Origin: a virus
IMG/VR virus record: IMGVR_UViG_3300035670_000266
Span: 1 to 54,708 of that record
DNA length: 54,708 nt
Direction: 5' to 3' (one strand)
Below the pieces are notes generated by a model. It saw only the letters and a program-made list of their open reading frames with translations, ran no database searches and had not been told where the DNA came from. Position numbers and translations under genes: made by a program. The number at the start of each line of letters is the position of its first letter. The first letter of the stretch is position 1. Shown here piece after piece: positions 24,301-32,598 of this stretch.

Positions 24301-26767
24301 AACAAACTTTAGTTTACTTGACGGTGGTGCTACTACAGTATTCTTTGCTTCTAATGCTACGGAATTAAATATAGGTAATTCTGTAGCGTCTGGCGATGAT
24401 CAAGTAATTAACATTGGTACAAATGGTGATTCTCAGATTGTTAATATTGGTACTTCTGTTCCAACTACAGAATTAAATCTTCATAATGGTGGTGACATTG
24501 CCAAAGTCAAGATTGGTACATCTAGCAATGTAGGAACTACTAAAGTTTCTGTTATTGAAATTGGTGGTGCTTATGGTAAAATTTCAAACTCCTTAACCGA
24601 GGGTTCTGTTGTTAAGTTAAGAACTAGATTTACTGAAGTTGATGGAGATCTTACCATCGGCGCTGCTGTTGTCAGTGGAACTGGAGTTGCTTCTTTAGCA
24701 TCACCAGCAGAAAGATTTGATTTATTAACAGTAACTACATCTAGAATTAATTTTGGTAGTGCTGCTAGCAGAATCTCGATGGGTGCCCAGGGTGGATTTA
24801 CTCAAATTAATAACAGCCTTACTGTTAAATCTGCTACTAAATTAGAAGGTGATGCTACTTTATCTGGTGGATTAAACTCTGGTGAATTTGAAGTAACAAG
24901 AGGATCGTTTGGAACAACTGCTACGTCTCATGCTCAAGGAAGTATTGATCTTCCTAATATCGACTTGTTCACCAAACAAGAAATTGGACAATTTATCGAT
25001 CTTGAAGGTGGATCTTATTGGGGTCACACTGGAGTGGAAACTGGTGGCGTTAGTGATAATCGTTATCTTGCTGGTTTAGATACTAATGGTGAACCTCTGT
25101 ATTACTTACCAATCGCTATTCCGAGTAATACGACAGCATTCCAAGTTGGAATGTATATTTTACTCGATCGTTCACAGGAAGCACAATACTGGAATGGCAC
25201 TCAATTTGTTTCAACTCAAGGTAATGCTCCAATTGGCCAACAATATAGTGAATTAGTACAAGTTGTTGAATTAACAAACATCAACAACGTTTCTGATTTG
25301 CCATTAAGAGTGAAAGTCAGAAGAGCTATGAACCAACGTAATTCTGATGGTTCTCGTATTACTGGAACTCCTGCTGGATTGCCTGGTGATGTGACAAATT
25401 CTGGTTATAAGTTTATGAGAACTGATCACCCAGATAATACAGTTCTAATTCGTTATAACTTAGCAGAAAATGTGAGTTTTATTGATGATGTTGGTGGTAT
25501 TCCATCTGCTACTTCTGGAACATCGGCTGATATTAATACTGGAGATTTTTCTGGATCTGTTTTAGTAGGAGACATCTTAAGATTTACAGATTCTGAACTA
25601 GCTTTTATTACTGGCATCAATACTACATCTCCACAAAGATTTGTCATTACTGATGGCAATGATGCGAATCCAGTTGAACAGTTTGTAGTTGACTCTACAA
25701 ATGGTAATACATCAATTCTTGGTGACGTAACGGTATTTAAGAACTTCACTCTTTCTGGATCCACAACTGCTGGATCACAAAAATTAATTATTACAAATGG
25801 TGCTTCTACTCCAATTACTAAATTTGAAGTGGATTCTGCTACTGGCACTGTTTGCTTGAAAGGAGATCTTAAGGCTGGTGGAGATAATTGTGATCGATTA
25901 ACTGTAATTGGTTCTACTGGTAATACGACTTTATTGGGCGGAAACTTTGTAATTAGAAATTCTGATGCTACTGTTGACAAGCTTATTCTCCAGAATAGCA
26001 CTGGCAATCTAACATTAAGTGGAATAATTACCACTCAGGGTGCTGGAACTAGCACAATTGGTGGTCCGCTTAAAGTCAACGGCGGCACATTTACTGTCAA
26101 TAAGATTGATCAATCACCAGAATGGCAGGCAAATACTAATTATCTGAATGGTAGTACAATATTCTTTGGTGATAATATCTATACAGTTGTTACTGTTGGT
26201 GGTGTTGCTTCTGGACTTTCTGGAACAGTTGCTCCTATACACACTTCTGGAACACAAAATAATGGTGCTATTCAATTAACGTTCCTTAAGACTAAATCTG
26301 AAGAGCAAATCTTCCAGATTGAAACTGATGGTTCCATGAACTTTGCTGGTCAGCAAGGATTCTATACACCAACAGGTGCTAGAAAGTGGCAGTTTGTTGG
26401 CGCTGGTGAATCACAATTTGAAGTTGTGTCTAATATCAACTATTTTGTATCACCATCTTCTGACTTGACACTTCTTTTACCACAAAATCCAACTACTGGC
26501 GATATGATTAGAATTGTTGATGTTGGTGGAAATCTAACTTATAATGTTTCATTGAGACTTAGAGCACCAAACGGCATTAGTGTACAAGCAGATAACACAA
26601 ATGCTAATATTCCTAATTTAGCAAGTATAAATTATAATGGTGGTGAACTAGTTGTTCAAACTCCTAATGCTGGATTGGGTCTAATTTATCTTGGTAATAC
26701 AAATTATGATGGTACATCAACAGGTGCTCCATCATCTACACAAGGTTGGTGGTTAGTAGAAATCTAA
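15389..26767 (+). CDS. Giant virion structural protein, probable tail fibre or adhesin
   Basis: At 3792 residues this is the largest gene in the window. It begins MALTRLDNLYSS and carries DNRGNSPLRPFKTIQRAFIE (about 33-52), a start I associate with large structural proteins of cyanomyoviruses. Two helical repeat types follow. One is DAYRLIQ.NR..IID.AFA, with three copies near residues 90-220 and two later as DASNLI.ANKEFI. The other is a module starting C.RDIGY.VDA and ending GL.GEE.QS..A....K..M..A..N, at about residues 229, 373, 511 and 1233, with a diverged copy near 1525. From about residue 2500 the protein becomes beta-rich with fibre-like strand repeats (INIGTNGDSQIVNIGTS; FEVDSATGTVCLKGDL). 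I infer host attachment. Transcription is from the TATAAATA at 15342. Confidence 0.75.
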   Translation: MALTRLDNLYSSKTGKYLYVSPDDFNATDELDNRGNSPLRPFKTIQRAFIEVARYSFLPAENGQSVPDRFDQFSIMLMPGDHYIDNRPGLVEIDTGKKQRYYDAKTLITANRQEIIDRAFAQIAIDYNEVLWGANWVVPGDPAVQDKNRYYDSYRLIQKNRDYIRDRATAEVAIQFPDFYFPDEPETDTASRFADAYRLIQQNRQNIIDSAFANTALTYPAVGSVGDKCKRDIGYFIDHTTLDLFFGGNKYTREFVLQYFDANGNQITNGLQGEETQSNYAFNAAKAFMKAALTNQSSVVVNGTTYNIASWTKDLTITADPLTGSNTSAASCANVQTTLDNLTTIVTDVFLAGNLSSLPPVNTGNASVGKLKCARDIGFYIDAISLDIAQGGGNVYTRKYIKNYFNPAGTAWIDDGLQGEEVQSLVAFNFAKNLMKQAVSNQLGYKDLSLTHNTSNPGTYNGDNYDPASCANVKTTIDNLAGIVQTFFTQGTLDNFVAETVADTEPGESKCKRDIGYIVDAVAADLANGGNGSIIAAAKAYFNKNGTPISNGLVGEEAQSIVAFNAARDMMKKAVTNQLYSKDLTILAGPAEYIGYETNEPIVPNLPSGNAATCIDVQASIDTLVGIITTVINDGNLDSLTNVQITGDIPVFNFNRALQEWQDNSILDLSNPDNVLYKFNSSTGGCIVPRGCSLIGYDLRRTIVRPLYVPDPADGTQERTSIFNLTGGCYIWQFTIKDGDLSSNSPLFDSTANVGKVYFQKGNNSQLAIPEYSHHKITIMTYADQDDLDLYYQKVATAFALFQPTIDDGDFEALPQENRIVGPLSDTRSISKIRLKGQTAGGKTTIEATTKVAHGYFKEQYVAIIDTGLNDGLNGTFKITAISDNPKIFEYEVDLTPQQLGLDINETGYTIPDLSLNARAQAEIDSVESASPYVFNCSIRSTWGICGMWADGSKATGFKSMVVAQYTGVSLQKDDRAFIRYDEFSNTWNQASLTDAFATVAYHTKGDAYWKDDWRNFHIRASDDSFIQCVSVFAVGFFDHFLMESGGDMSITNSNSNFGNTSLHSIGYKGFSFNQDKGGYITDIIPVKKVDTSAFNELELKYYPLSNQATKVNGNQTKLYYSGDDVYSPFEKPATSIDGYRLGALTNDKLFLKLPKLGGGTDIYEATVSPSGFEQYKVSLETLNPDGVQINNLAQDASNLIEANKEFIQSEAYKYIITKYPALQTNTNITISKCERDIGYIVDAVIQDLRLGGNINTIQAAEGYYVGGTLAYIDGELNESIEAYEYVKNLCIAAMRNFDYLIRDCQTTNGSAIINVGNTQGLLVGMRVTQYDYNTTNFTNGRLNRGTAVPTTINPSIPTGAYVRRVIDSEKIEIGNSAPVLTETNGILSATFGNAITANLTSTSGVYLHFEFSQTASISDSNDVLVGGFSSVNPVRDSSVLQDTTAWSPTGADGYPECASIAATIEEYFTNFFLILNNGLTPLGGKEVDASNLILANKEFIAAEAVDRMLANNPGFSVPGGSQNCIDDVIDVLETYAYNIKFGGNDKVYDAARIYVLQPGLLAGERTQSVEVYTEARDLATSVMRNQPIIIEGSHGLTQTFDNNVIGETSNQAGVYNYANDCVSVAQTLTTFTAIITQAIGTEANPGNLTGITRTEPTFNVVTRVEPVVDTANLATRATLFTVNTGASTSDPHLFETGTPVRLVPKIRDGVDPATVDKRVIRLPKGFDTNTIYYVIAPGRRTEPEDYSDGATYPNVFTKNQTTKLMLATTKENAAAGIYMYSPETDSVDFNVQIELHQFVLDESYDLHQYLCNFPTGQTNVIQTDVPHIFDVPGTQAHVQKIFFRTFGESSTLPQFTDGSSVNPNQYYYARFVTPKTFAVYLTAADAVNGSLSVTFANGFGQNFYVFADKRVSPVRFDATRDDSALPEDDRETTTGQWYIQTTDDYDPAVNIQARMNQIGADLKDARSKNTTFKRLKDDRTAQDRIYRLRYVIPKYADGVRDPLNGFVLKARTDETRKLLPQKIVLKPVSSGIASVALFEVETQLAQGGTINQQLGLPASELNSSFDYDPYNVDQVKIIPSDRTESKVSFTIQSARKVTISSTEYLELTVFDLGITSDSVRNEQFVTVKINAPQGGSFRINSSVSNELNKVTWNGFSSGFAYIQGYFNPDGTDEHYLVLKGLDEDVISYNRNSSTVFSQPVLNVDNDPVLDSNGNQVLIYATLQAKPNSVGSPNNTLSKSDRKDYLYSDKNANVLTMTPGDKIIDDDGNQYEIASVVDAGEIEDTFYIFDIEEVKRRIPNQQEGIYYLTCVKGNVSPYPTGPGVGTNFRNFRFSQPIGQLYPLDYKNDPLWFQVRPDGTRDTSILDTPATVCAADNFIHGLVTTNDYKNSETKEVILDFIENPALNRYDYVTNAIEAQSGNAASGSEDRLIPICGDSPYPTERRLYVELRRPSIARSGNHTFEYLGFGPGNYSTGFPLRQEVVLRDIQDFYAQAKREDGGIVFYTGLNSNGDLYIGNRKINAITGEETFLERAELLASDDDEGDIGGLVTTFELPVAFEQEITVDGDALFNNPVTINVDDDEPNAFTVISNVDSNAGGDLSLDSSAFSRSIIASQGNVVIHQNQIWSAVYRLNPRGNTLLSGQDYSIRTAVDNTAGNTPTNQTPNQTNSNLGYAVAYGNQQPTAGDIILKGEQVDRSGSLGWIYANFYDPVTASIESSTALGGSTVQFNTVTGTSVSSLGIVVNTIIKIEGMTGRYLNLNGLRKVTEVSGSFFKVNAPVLIEVSAVDDPQAIGSGVVISVARNSWKEVGVVGSEVFRTYTDIPGKYAVGINTIARAAHADKDTAFISTVTYPRATLDVVGTMFISGKTLSDTNFTNNSTLSQRTFNVEDNAVLIGGDSLLPNTTATLRVATSNGTQSNGSPRLYTGGRLGLNVSESNMNHTLTVVGDMRLTEDATFEENLAVNGGSLSTTSTNFSLLDGGATTVFFASNATELNIGNSVASGDDQVINIGTNGDSQIVNIGTSVPTTELNLHNGGDIAKVKIGTSSNVGTTKVSVIEIGGAYGKISNSLTEGSVVKLRTRFTEVDGDLTIGAAVVSGTGVASLASPAERFDLLTVTTSRINFGSAASRISMGAQGGFTQINNSLTVKSATKLEGDATLSGGLNSGEFEVTRGSFGTTATSHAQGSIDLPNIDLFTKQEIGQFIDLEGGSYWGHTGVETGGVSDNRYLAGLDTNGEPLYYLPIAIPSNTTAFQVGMYILLDRSQEAQYWNGTQFVSTQGNAPIGQQYSELVQVVELTNINNVSDLPLRVKVRRAMNQRNSDGSRITGTPAGLPGDVTNSGYKFMRTDHPDNTVLIRYNLAENVSFIDDVGGIPSATSGTSADINTGDFSGSVLVGDILRFTDSELAFITGINTTSPQRFVITDGNDANPVEQFVVDSTNGNTSILGDVTVFKNFTLSGSTTAGSQKLIITNGASTPITKFEVDSATGTVCLKGDLKAGGDNCDRLTVIGSTGNTTLLGGNFVIRNSDATVDKLILQNSTGNLTLSGIITTQGAGTSTIGGPLKVNGGTFTVNKIDQSPEWQANTNYLNGSTIFFGDNIYTVVTVGGVASGLSGTVAPIHTSGTQNNGAIQLTFLKTKSEEQIFQIETDGSMNFAGQQGFYTPTGARKWQFVGAGESQFEVVSNINYFVSPSSDLTLLLPQNPTTGDMIRIVDVGGNLTYNVSLRLRAPNGISVQADNTNANIPNLASINYNGGELVVQTPNAGLGLIYLGNTNYDGTSTGAPSSTQGWWLVEI

Positions 26768-26768
26768 T

Positions 26769-28493
26769 ATGGCAGGATATAACGTAACAAAATCACAAAG
26801 AGCACTCCCCGTTGGATCTGTACAACCATGGGGAGGTAATCTTTCGGAGATTCCTAATGGATGGTTGTTATGTAATGGAGCAGAAATTAATGCTGGTGAT
26901 TATCCATTATTAGCTCGTATAATTAGAGATAGTTATGGCGGAACTGGATTTGAAGGAAATTTTCCAAATTATAGTGGAACTATTAGATTGCCACAAACTA
27001 ATAATAAAGCTATAGCAGATATATCAACAAATTATTTTGGTGCTTATAATTCAACAACAGGAACTGTACCATCACCAATTGATAATGAAGAAGCATTAAC
27101 TGTAGTTGAAGAATTTATTGGAGACTCTGTTCCAGGATTTGAACCAGGAGATCTTTCTCCTCCCACAGTTGTTAATGCTAAAACTGATTTGAATTTTACA
27201 TATACCCCAGATCCTCAGGGAACAATTGTTAATTTAACAACAACTGGCACAGCTCCTACTGTTGCTTTGACTAAAATATATAAAAATGTCACAGCAGTAA
27301 ATGGAACTAATTCTCAAACTGGTCTTGTTGTTACTGGATCTGGAGCAGAATTTACAGTTGTCTTGAATACTGATAATACGTATGATGTTGTTACGAAAGT
27401 AAAAGGTTCTGGATATAAAGTTTCTGATAGATTAACAATATCGGGGACAACATTTGCTGCTGATGGTGGAGCATCTCCAACTAATAATATAGAAATTACT
27501 ATTACACAGATTGGTAATTCATTTTTTACTGGAACTATTGCGGGGCAAAGTTTAATTCCAGGATTTAGTATTAAAGAAGTTTATATTGTTCCTAGAAAAT
27601 TAGGTAGATTGCATTTTCCTCAGCATATTCACGAGGATCAATATTCTAGTATTAATACAGGAGATAACGGAGAAAATCCTGGTCGTGGATCAACTGTTTG
27701 GTTAACTCCAGAAGTTAATATGAGAGAACACTATAATAGAGTTCATCCTTGCCCAGATGGTATTTTTACTATTATTAACCCATGCCCTAGACCTGGAAGC
27801 GGAATTTTACAATGTGCTGGTGACCCAACTACAGGATTTTACATTGGTAATTCTCCAACACAAACTATTACTGCTTTCAATACTTCCCCATTTCAACCTG
27901 GAGTCGGAAGATTTGCTATTGCTAGTATAGCTGGTAGTAAACCAATTAACGATCATAGACCATATTTAACTGAAGCTGCTGGCCATGGCGTAGCAAAAAC
28001 GTGGTTTATTGGATCTGGATCTAGATTTAATTTGAGAGACAAAGCAGCTGCTACTTCATCTGGATCTACCGCTAATAAAGATGGATCTGCTGGACAAAAA
28101 TTGGCAGCACTAAAACAGGACGGAAGAATATATCCAGGATATACAATACCATTTTCTGATTCTGCTACTACAGTAAAATCACCAAACTTTGATGATGGCA
28201 CCAATGGATCGGATAATACGCATGGTTATACTAAAACTTTGTTTAATCACGCTGGAGTTAAATTTACAAACGAAACCCAAACTGGCGGCGGTGTTCTTGA
28301 TTTAATTGAACCACATGATCATGATGGTACTATGAATATTAAATATGATGGTACTAATTTAGAAGTTACTGAAGAACTTGCTGTTCAAGTTCAACCAAAC
28401 GTTGTTCCAGATTCTCTTACTGGAGCTTTACAAGTTAAATTTATAACGACAGTTCCATCTTTGTCAATAACAAATTTAATTAGAGCTTATTAA
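26769..28493 (+). CDS. Tail-collar domain fibre protein (574 residues)
   Basis: The N-terminus has the phage tail-collar pattern: LPVGSVQPWGGN, IPNGWLLCNGAEINAGDYPLLARII (about 14-54), then IRLPQ. This domain occurs in T4 gp12 and many receptor-binding fibres. The remainder is beta-rich, with PRKLGRLHFPQHIHEDQYSS near residue 280, a second histidine pair in EPHDHDGTMNI near 515, and many Thr/Asn/Gly residues. In T4 gp12 histidines in such positions hold metal ions in the tip; the HIH and HDHD groups may do the same (inference). It starts one base after the stop of the giant gene. No strong ribosome-binding site is seen, so coupling is likely. Confidence 0.7.
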   Translation: MAGYNVTKSQRALPVGSVQPWGGNLSEIPNGWLLCNGAEINAGDYPLLARIIRDSYGGTGFEGNFPNYSGTIRLPQTNNKAIADISTNYFGAYNSTTGTVPSPIDNEEALTVVEEFIGDSVPGFEPGDLSPPTVVNAKTDLNFTYTPDPQGTIVNLTTTGTAPTVALTKIYKNVTAVNGTNSQTGLVVTGSGAEFTVVLNTDNTYDVVTKVKGSGYKVSDRLTISGTTFAADGGASPTNNIEITITQIGNSFFTGTIAGQSLIPGFSIKEVYIVPRKLGRLHFPQHIHEDQYSSINTGDNGENPGRGSTVWLTPEVNMREHYNRVHPCPDGIFTIINPCPRPGSGILQCAGDPTTGFYIGNSPTQTITAFNTSPFQPGVGRFAIASIAGSKPINDHRPYLTEAAGHGVAKTWFIGSGSRFNLRDKAAATSSGSTANKDGSAGQKLAALKQDGRIYPGYTIPFSDSATTVKSPNFDDGTNGSDNTHGYTKTLFNHAGVKFTNETQTGGGVLDLIEPHDHDGTMNIKYDGTNLEVTEELAVQVQPNVVPDSLTGALQVKFITTVPSLSITNLIRAY

Positions 28494-28495
28494 CA

Positions 28496-29389
28496 ATGAC
28501 AGTCTATTACACAAAGGAAAAAGCAAAATTTGGTGGCGTTAGTGGTACTATAATACCATATGTGAAAAAAATGCCAACAAGCAATGATCCTGGAGTAGGT
28601 GAGTGGAAAGAATTTCTTCCAGCTGGATTTTTGAGATGTAATGGCGAAATTTTTAAAGCAGTTGAATATCCTGTTCTGGCAAGTATTTTAGGTGTTGGTG
28701 ATGATTGTAAATTTAAAAAAGATGATCAAGAACTAGCAGCAGATGAATTTCAATTGCCAGATTTGGGGTCAAAATATGTGCTTGGTGGTAATTCTTCTGG
28801 TGCTTATTTAAATACTAGAGTATTGAATGAAGAAGGAAATAATCAATACAGAGTTGGGTGTGAAATTGAAGTAACTTCTCTTGTTGGCACATCAAAAGAA
28901 ATTTCTTATGGCGGAACTTTTACTGTTGTTGGGCAAGGAGAAATATCTTTTATCGGTAACCCGACCTTTACAACAACCACCAGCGATGGTAAAACATTAA
29001 ATGCTTTTCTGGGCGAGCAAAATTTCCAAGCACATGGTCATGAAGCTGATGTTGGTGTCTTTTCTTACTTGGGAAAATGGACAGATTCGGCTTTTATTGA
29101 TTCTGCTGCTTCTAACGGTGCTAATGATGGGCAAAATGAAGGATCTAATGAGTTAATTACGATCGATGCTCCAACGGGATCATCTGCTGTAGTTTCTCAT
29201 GGTCATTTAATAAATTTCCCAAATACCGCTACAATTACCACCAATAATCAGCTGAGATATTCTTTTGAGGATTTTCCAGTTGATGCTTTTGGATTGAAAT
29301 CTACGGTTACTATCACTACAAATAATATATTTAAATTAGATGAAGCAACTCCGCCATATATTTTAGTAGAATATTTAATTAAAATTTAA
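28496..29389 (+). CDS. Tail-collar domain fibre protein (297 residues)
   Basis: This is a shorter relative of the preceding gene. The collar pattern is clear: GTIIPYVKKM, EFLPAGFLRCNGEIFKAVEYPVLASIL (about 38-65), then FQLPDLGSKYVLGG. Later parts include QNFQAHGHEADVG and AVVSHGHLINFP, histidine-bearing loops like those near metal sites in short tail fibres. It starts two bases after the previous stop. It probably trimerises as part of the baseplate or fibre set. Whether it and the 574-residue protein form one structure or alternative tips cannot be told from sequence. Confidence 0.65.
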   Translation: MTVYYTKEKAKFGGVSGTIIPYVKKMPTSNDPGVGEWKEFLPAGFLRCNGEIFKAVEYPVLASILGVGDDCKFKKDDQELAADEFQLPDLGSKYVLGGNSSGAYLNTRVLNEEGNNQYRVGCEIEVTSLVGTSKEISYGGTFTVVGQGEISFIGNPTFTTTTSDGKTLNAFLGEQNFQAHGHEADVGVFSYLGKWTDSAFIDSAASNGANDGQNEGSNELITIDAPTGSSAVVSHGHLINFPNTATITTNNQLRYSFEDFPVDAFGLKSTVTITTNNIFKLDEATPPYILVEYLIKI

Positions 29390-29397
29390 TTAAAATA

Positions 29398-31290
29398 ATG
29401 GGATTATTTTATAGAGAAGATGGAGCTTCTGGTACTTGGACTAGACCATCAAACGTAAAAAAAGTTTATGCTTTTGGTATTGGTGGTGGTGGACCTTCTG
29501 ACGGAGCTAGTTATTCGGGCGGCGGTGGTGGATATGGATGGTTAGTTCCAGATGTTTCTTCATCTTCGACATTAACTGTTCAATCTGGTGTTTTTGGATC
29601 TATATGTTATACTGTTGTTGGTATAACTTGTCAAGCTAGAGATGGTGGAGACAGCACTGTCACTTGGAATGGTGGTTCTGTTACTGGATTTGGTGGAAGG
29701 GGATCTTTTGTTAGCACTGGACCTTTTCAGTATAGTGGATATAGTCAATATCCTTCTGGCGGTGGTCATACGGGAAATGGCAATAATGGTAGAGATGGGC
29801 GCCCAGGAAATCGAGCTGGAATTACTGGAGGTGATGTTGGCGCAGGAGAAGATGATTGGTCGGCTTCTAATCATCCTGGCGGCGGCGGCGCTGGAGGAAG
29901 AACTGTAATTGGTGATAATGGTAGATCAGCTCATGAAAATCTTCCTCCAGAAATTGCTGCTCAATATCCTCCGTGTCCATTTGAAGGATTAGGACCATAT
30001 ATAATCGGATATGGTGATAGTGATGGCACTCCAATTGTTCAATGTGGATATCTATGCGGATCTGAAGGTGGTCAAGGAGTAAGCTTATTAGGAAATTCCG
30101 TTACTTCTGGAAGTAGTTCTATAGGAATTTGTGGTGCTGGATATGGCACCACTAGTGGCGGCAATGCTATTGGCGGTGGATATGGTGGCGGCGGAGGATT
30201 GGATGTAAGTTACTATGGATGTCGTGGTGGCCCAGGCGCTGCTGGAATTGCTTGGGTTGATATAAATTCTGTTTCAAAAACTACATTAACTCCAGGAGAA
30301 ACTGCCACAGTATCTTGGAGTTCTCCATTTGGATCTGGAACTTCTGTTGCTGGACCTTTTACAAATACTACTGAAGGTAATATAACTGTAGAATATGATG
30401 TCACAGATCCAATCGGTGCTCAATCTACAGTAACTTTTACTATATTAGCGCCGACAAAAATTACCAATTTTACATATAATCCTAGTCCACAAAATAGTTC
30501 TACTGGTACACCTCAATATTCTGTACAGTTATTTTGGAGTGTTACAGGAGGAAATGGTTCTTTTACACACACAATAACTAATTTATCTACAGGTCAAGTT
30601 TATAATAATGTTTCTAGTGGAATGACTTTATCTGGTCTTCCTCAATCAAATGCTAATGGAAATTCTCCAGCATCTGTTAATGTTAAATTGACATCAACAG
30701 ATGGTTCTACGAGTGATGAAGAAACCATAACTATTCAAGTTCGTAATGATAATACTCCTTCAAATTCTTGGACTGCATCTTTTATTAATTTAGAACCATC
30801 AACAGAATATTCATTGTCATTGGGGCAACTTGAGGGAGTTGATATGCCAACGATAGCTTCTGCAGCTGGAGATGGAAATTTTGTTGGCAAATCTGTCAAT
30901 GGACCATTTGGAAATCCATTAATTTTCAATAATGGTGAAGGTGTATTTTTAAAATTTACATCAATGCCATTTAATACAACTGTTCCTTCCTCTGGGACAT
31001 TTGGATTTACAAATAGTAAAACTATATCCGTAACTATAGGATCTCAAGCTTTTAATGTAACGGTAACTACACGGGCACCAAGAGTTGCTGAAGATTTTAA
31101 TTACTTTGATAAAGAGGGCGAATATCCATATCAAGATATTGATCTTATATCTAACAACCCAACTCAATATTTAACAACTGCCAATGTCGTAACAAATGAC
31201 ATTGAAATACCCGTGGAGATTAAAGCATCTGATCCAGGTGTACAGGTAAATATAAATGGATCTGGGTGGCAAAATGTGAGGAGTATATAA
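29398..31290 (+). CDS. Modular tail-fibre protein 1 with Gly-rich head and shared C-terminus
   Basis: This 630-residue protein has three parts. Residues about 1-285 are extremely glycine-rich (GGGGYGW, HPGGGGAGGRT, GGGYGGGGG), as in phage receptor-binding tips built from polyglycine helices. About 290-445 are Ig/PKD-like beta domains. About 449-630 are a C-terminal module also present in the next two genes, with NLEPSTEYSLSLGQLEGVDMPT, APRVAEDFNYFDKEGEYPY and a final NVRSI. The codons of that ending (GTGAGGAGTATA TAA) include GAGGAG, which serves as the ribosome-binding site of the following gene. That gene's ATG follows the stop without a gap. A role in host recognition is inferred. Confidence 0.65.
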   Translation: MGLFYREDGASGTWTRPSNVKKVYAFGIGGGGPSDGASYSGGGGGYGWLVPDVSSSSTLTVQSGVFGSICYTVVGITCQARDGGDSTVTWNGGSVTGFGGRGSFVSTGPFQYSGYSQYPSGGGHTGNGNNGRDGRPGNRAGITGGDVGAGEDDWSASNHPGGGGAGGRTVIGDNGRSAHENLPPEIAAQYPPCPFEGLGPYIIGYGDSDGTPIVQCGYLCGSEGGQGVSLLGNSVTSGSSSIGICGAGYGTTSGGNAIGGGYGGGGGLDVSYYGCRGGPGAAGIAWVDINSVSKTTLTPGETATVSWSSPFGSGTSVAGPFTNTTEGNITVEYDVTDPIGAQSTVTFTILAPTKITNFTYNPSPQNSSTGTPQYSVQLFWSVTGGNGSFTHTITNLSTGQVYNNVSSGMTLSGLPQSNANGNSPASVNVKLTSTDGSTSDEETITIQVRNDNTPSNSWTASFINLEPSTEYSLSLGQLEGVDMPTIASAAGDGNFVGKSVNGPFGNPLIFNNGEGVFLKFTSMPFNTTVPSSGTFGFTNSKTISVTIGSQAFNVTVTTRAPRVAEDFNYFDKEGEYPYQDIDLISNNPTQYLTTANVVTNDIEIPVEIKASDPGVQVNINGSGWQNVRSI

Positions 31291-32598
31291 ATGCCATTAC
31301 CTCCCGTAGTATCTGTTAATTGGACATTATCTCAATCTGGAGTTGGATCTCCATATGGTTGGAATATTTCAAATAGTGGTAATACAATAAGATTTGATGT
31401 TCAAGATTCTGCCAATTGTGGTGGACCAAATAGTAATATTCAAAGTGGAACTGCTTCTGCTGTACTAACCGCTCAAGCAAGATTTAATATGCTTGTTTCA
31501 TTAACTGGTCTTGGGGAAACACAAGATTCTGGATATGAAAATATGACTCTTAGATATAATGGAACAAATATTATTACTGCCACATCTCCAGGTGGACAAC
31601 AAGGATGTGCTGCTGGAGGCCCAGTATTACAGACAATTTTAGTTCCAGGACCATATTTTATACCAAAAAATAGTAGTAATACGTTTGAATTATCATTTAC
31701 CACATTAGATAATTTATTTCATATCGGATGTTTTTACCAATGTAATTTAACATTTCAATTATTAGATCCTCCAGAAATAATTAGTTTTAGTGCCAATCCA
31801 AATCCACAAACAAATTCTAATGGTACGCCTACGTCTGATACTATTTTAACGTGGGCTACTTTTGGCGCCGAAACTCTTTCTATAAATCAGGGAGTTGGTG
31901 ATTTATCTACTGCTTCTGGAAATACGGGGGTTATTAGTGCTGGTATACAATCGATTGTGGGATCTTTATCTCCAGCACAAAAAACTTATACGTTGACAGC
32001 TACCAACACTGCTGGATCTGTTACACAAGATGTTACAGTTTCTGTTTTTAATGACAACACACCGTCAACTTCTTGGACTACTTCATTTAGTAATTTAGAA
32101 CCCAATACTGAATATCAATTGTCTTTGGGACAACTTCAGGGGGTAGATATGCCTACTGTAGGATCTACTTCCGCGTCTGGATCTTCTCTTAGCAATGGAG
32201 TTGGGGGAATATTTTCAAATCCAAAAACATTTACCAGTGGCAATAATGTTGTATTGAAATTTACTACTCTTCCTTTTAATACTGACATATCTGGAGAAAC
32301 TGGAATTTATGGAAAAACAAATAGTAAAATAATTCCAGTAACTATAGGAACTCAAACTTTTAATGTGACAGTAACTACAAAGGCGCCAAGAATAGCAGAA
32401 GACTTTAATTATCCTAATAGAGTAGTTGAATATCCTTTTGAAGATATTGATCTAATTAATAATTCTCCTACAAATTATATTAACAGTGGCACTATAGTTA
32501 CCGATGACATTGATATTCCTGTTGAAATAAAAGTGTCTGACCCGAATTTAGAGGTAAATATTAATGGAACTGGTTGGAAAAACGTGAGGAGTATCTAA
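31291..32598 (+). CDS. Modular tail-fibre protein 2 with a non-Gly-rich head and shared C-terminus
   Basis: This 435-residue protein has an N-terminal beta-rich head (about 1-160) with several cysteines (NCGGPN, GCAAGG, IGCFYQCNL). It shares nothing obvious with the glycine-rich heads of its neighbours. A PKD/Ig-like part follows (FSANPNPQTNSNGTP near 170), then the same C-terminal module of about 182 residues from near 253 (SNLEPNTEYQLSLGQLQGVDMPT, NVRSI end). It is flush with both neighbours (TAA then ATG). The head swap on a constant base suggests that the three genes bind different receptors or were built by duplication and domain exchange. Confidence 0.65.
   Translation: MPLPPVVSVNWTLSQSGVGSPYGWNISNSGNTIRFDVQDSANCGGPNSNIQSGTASAVLTAQARFNMLVSLTGLGETQDSGYENMTLRYNGTNIITATSPGGQQGCAAGGPVLQTILVPGPYFIPKNSSNTFELSFTTLDNLFHIGCFYQCNLTFQLLDPPEIISFSANPNPQTNSNGTPTSDTILTWATFGAETLSINQGVGDLSTASGNTGVISAGIQSIVGSLSPAQKTYTLTATNTAGSVTQDVTVSVFNDNTPSTSWTTSFSNLEPNTEYQLSLGQLQGVDMPTVGSTSASGSSLSNGVGGIFSNPKTFTSGNNVVLKFTTLPFNTDISGETGIYGKTNSKIIPVTIGTQTFNVTVTTKAPRIAEDFNYPNRVVEYPFEDIDLINNSPTNYINSGTIVTDDIDIPVEIKVSDPNLEVNINGTGWKNVRSI

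Noticed and set aside
15389-26767. The 3792-residue frame as several genes fused by sequencing error
   Set aside because: The frame is continuous, repeat modules recur in phase across it, and giant structural genes of this start type are known in cyanomyoviruses.
31280-31294. TATAAATG at the junction of fibre genes 1 and 2 as a late promoter
   Set aside because: It overlaps the start codon itself, so RNA from it would start inside the gene. The match comes from Ile codon, TAA stop and ATG in a row.
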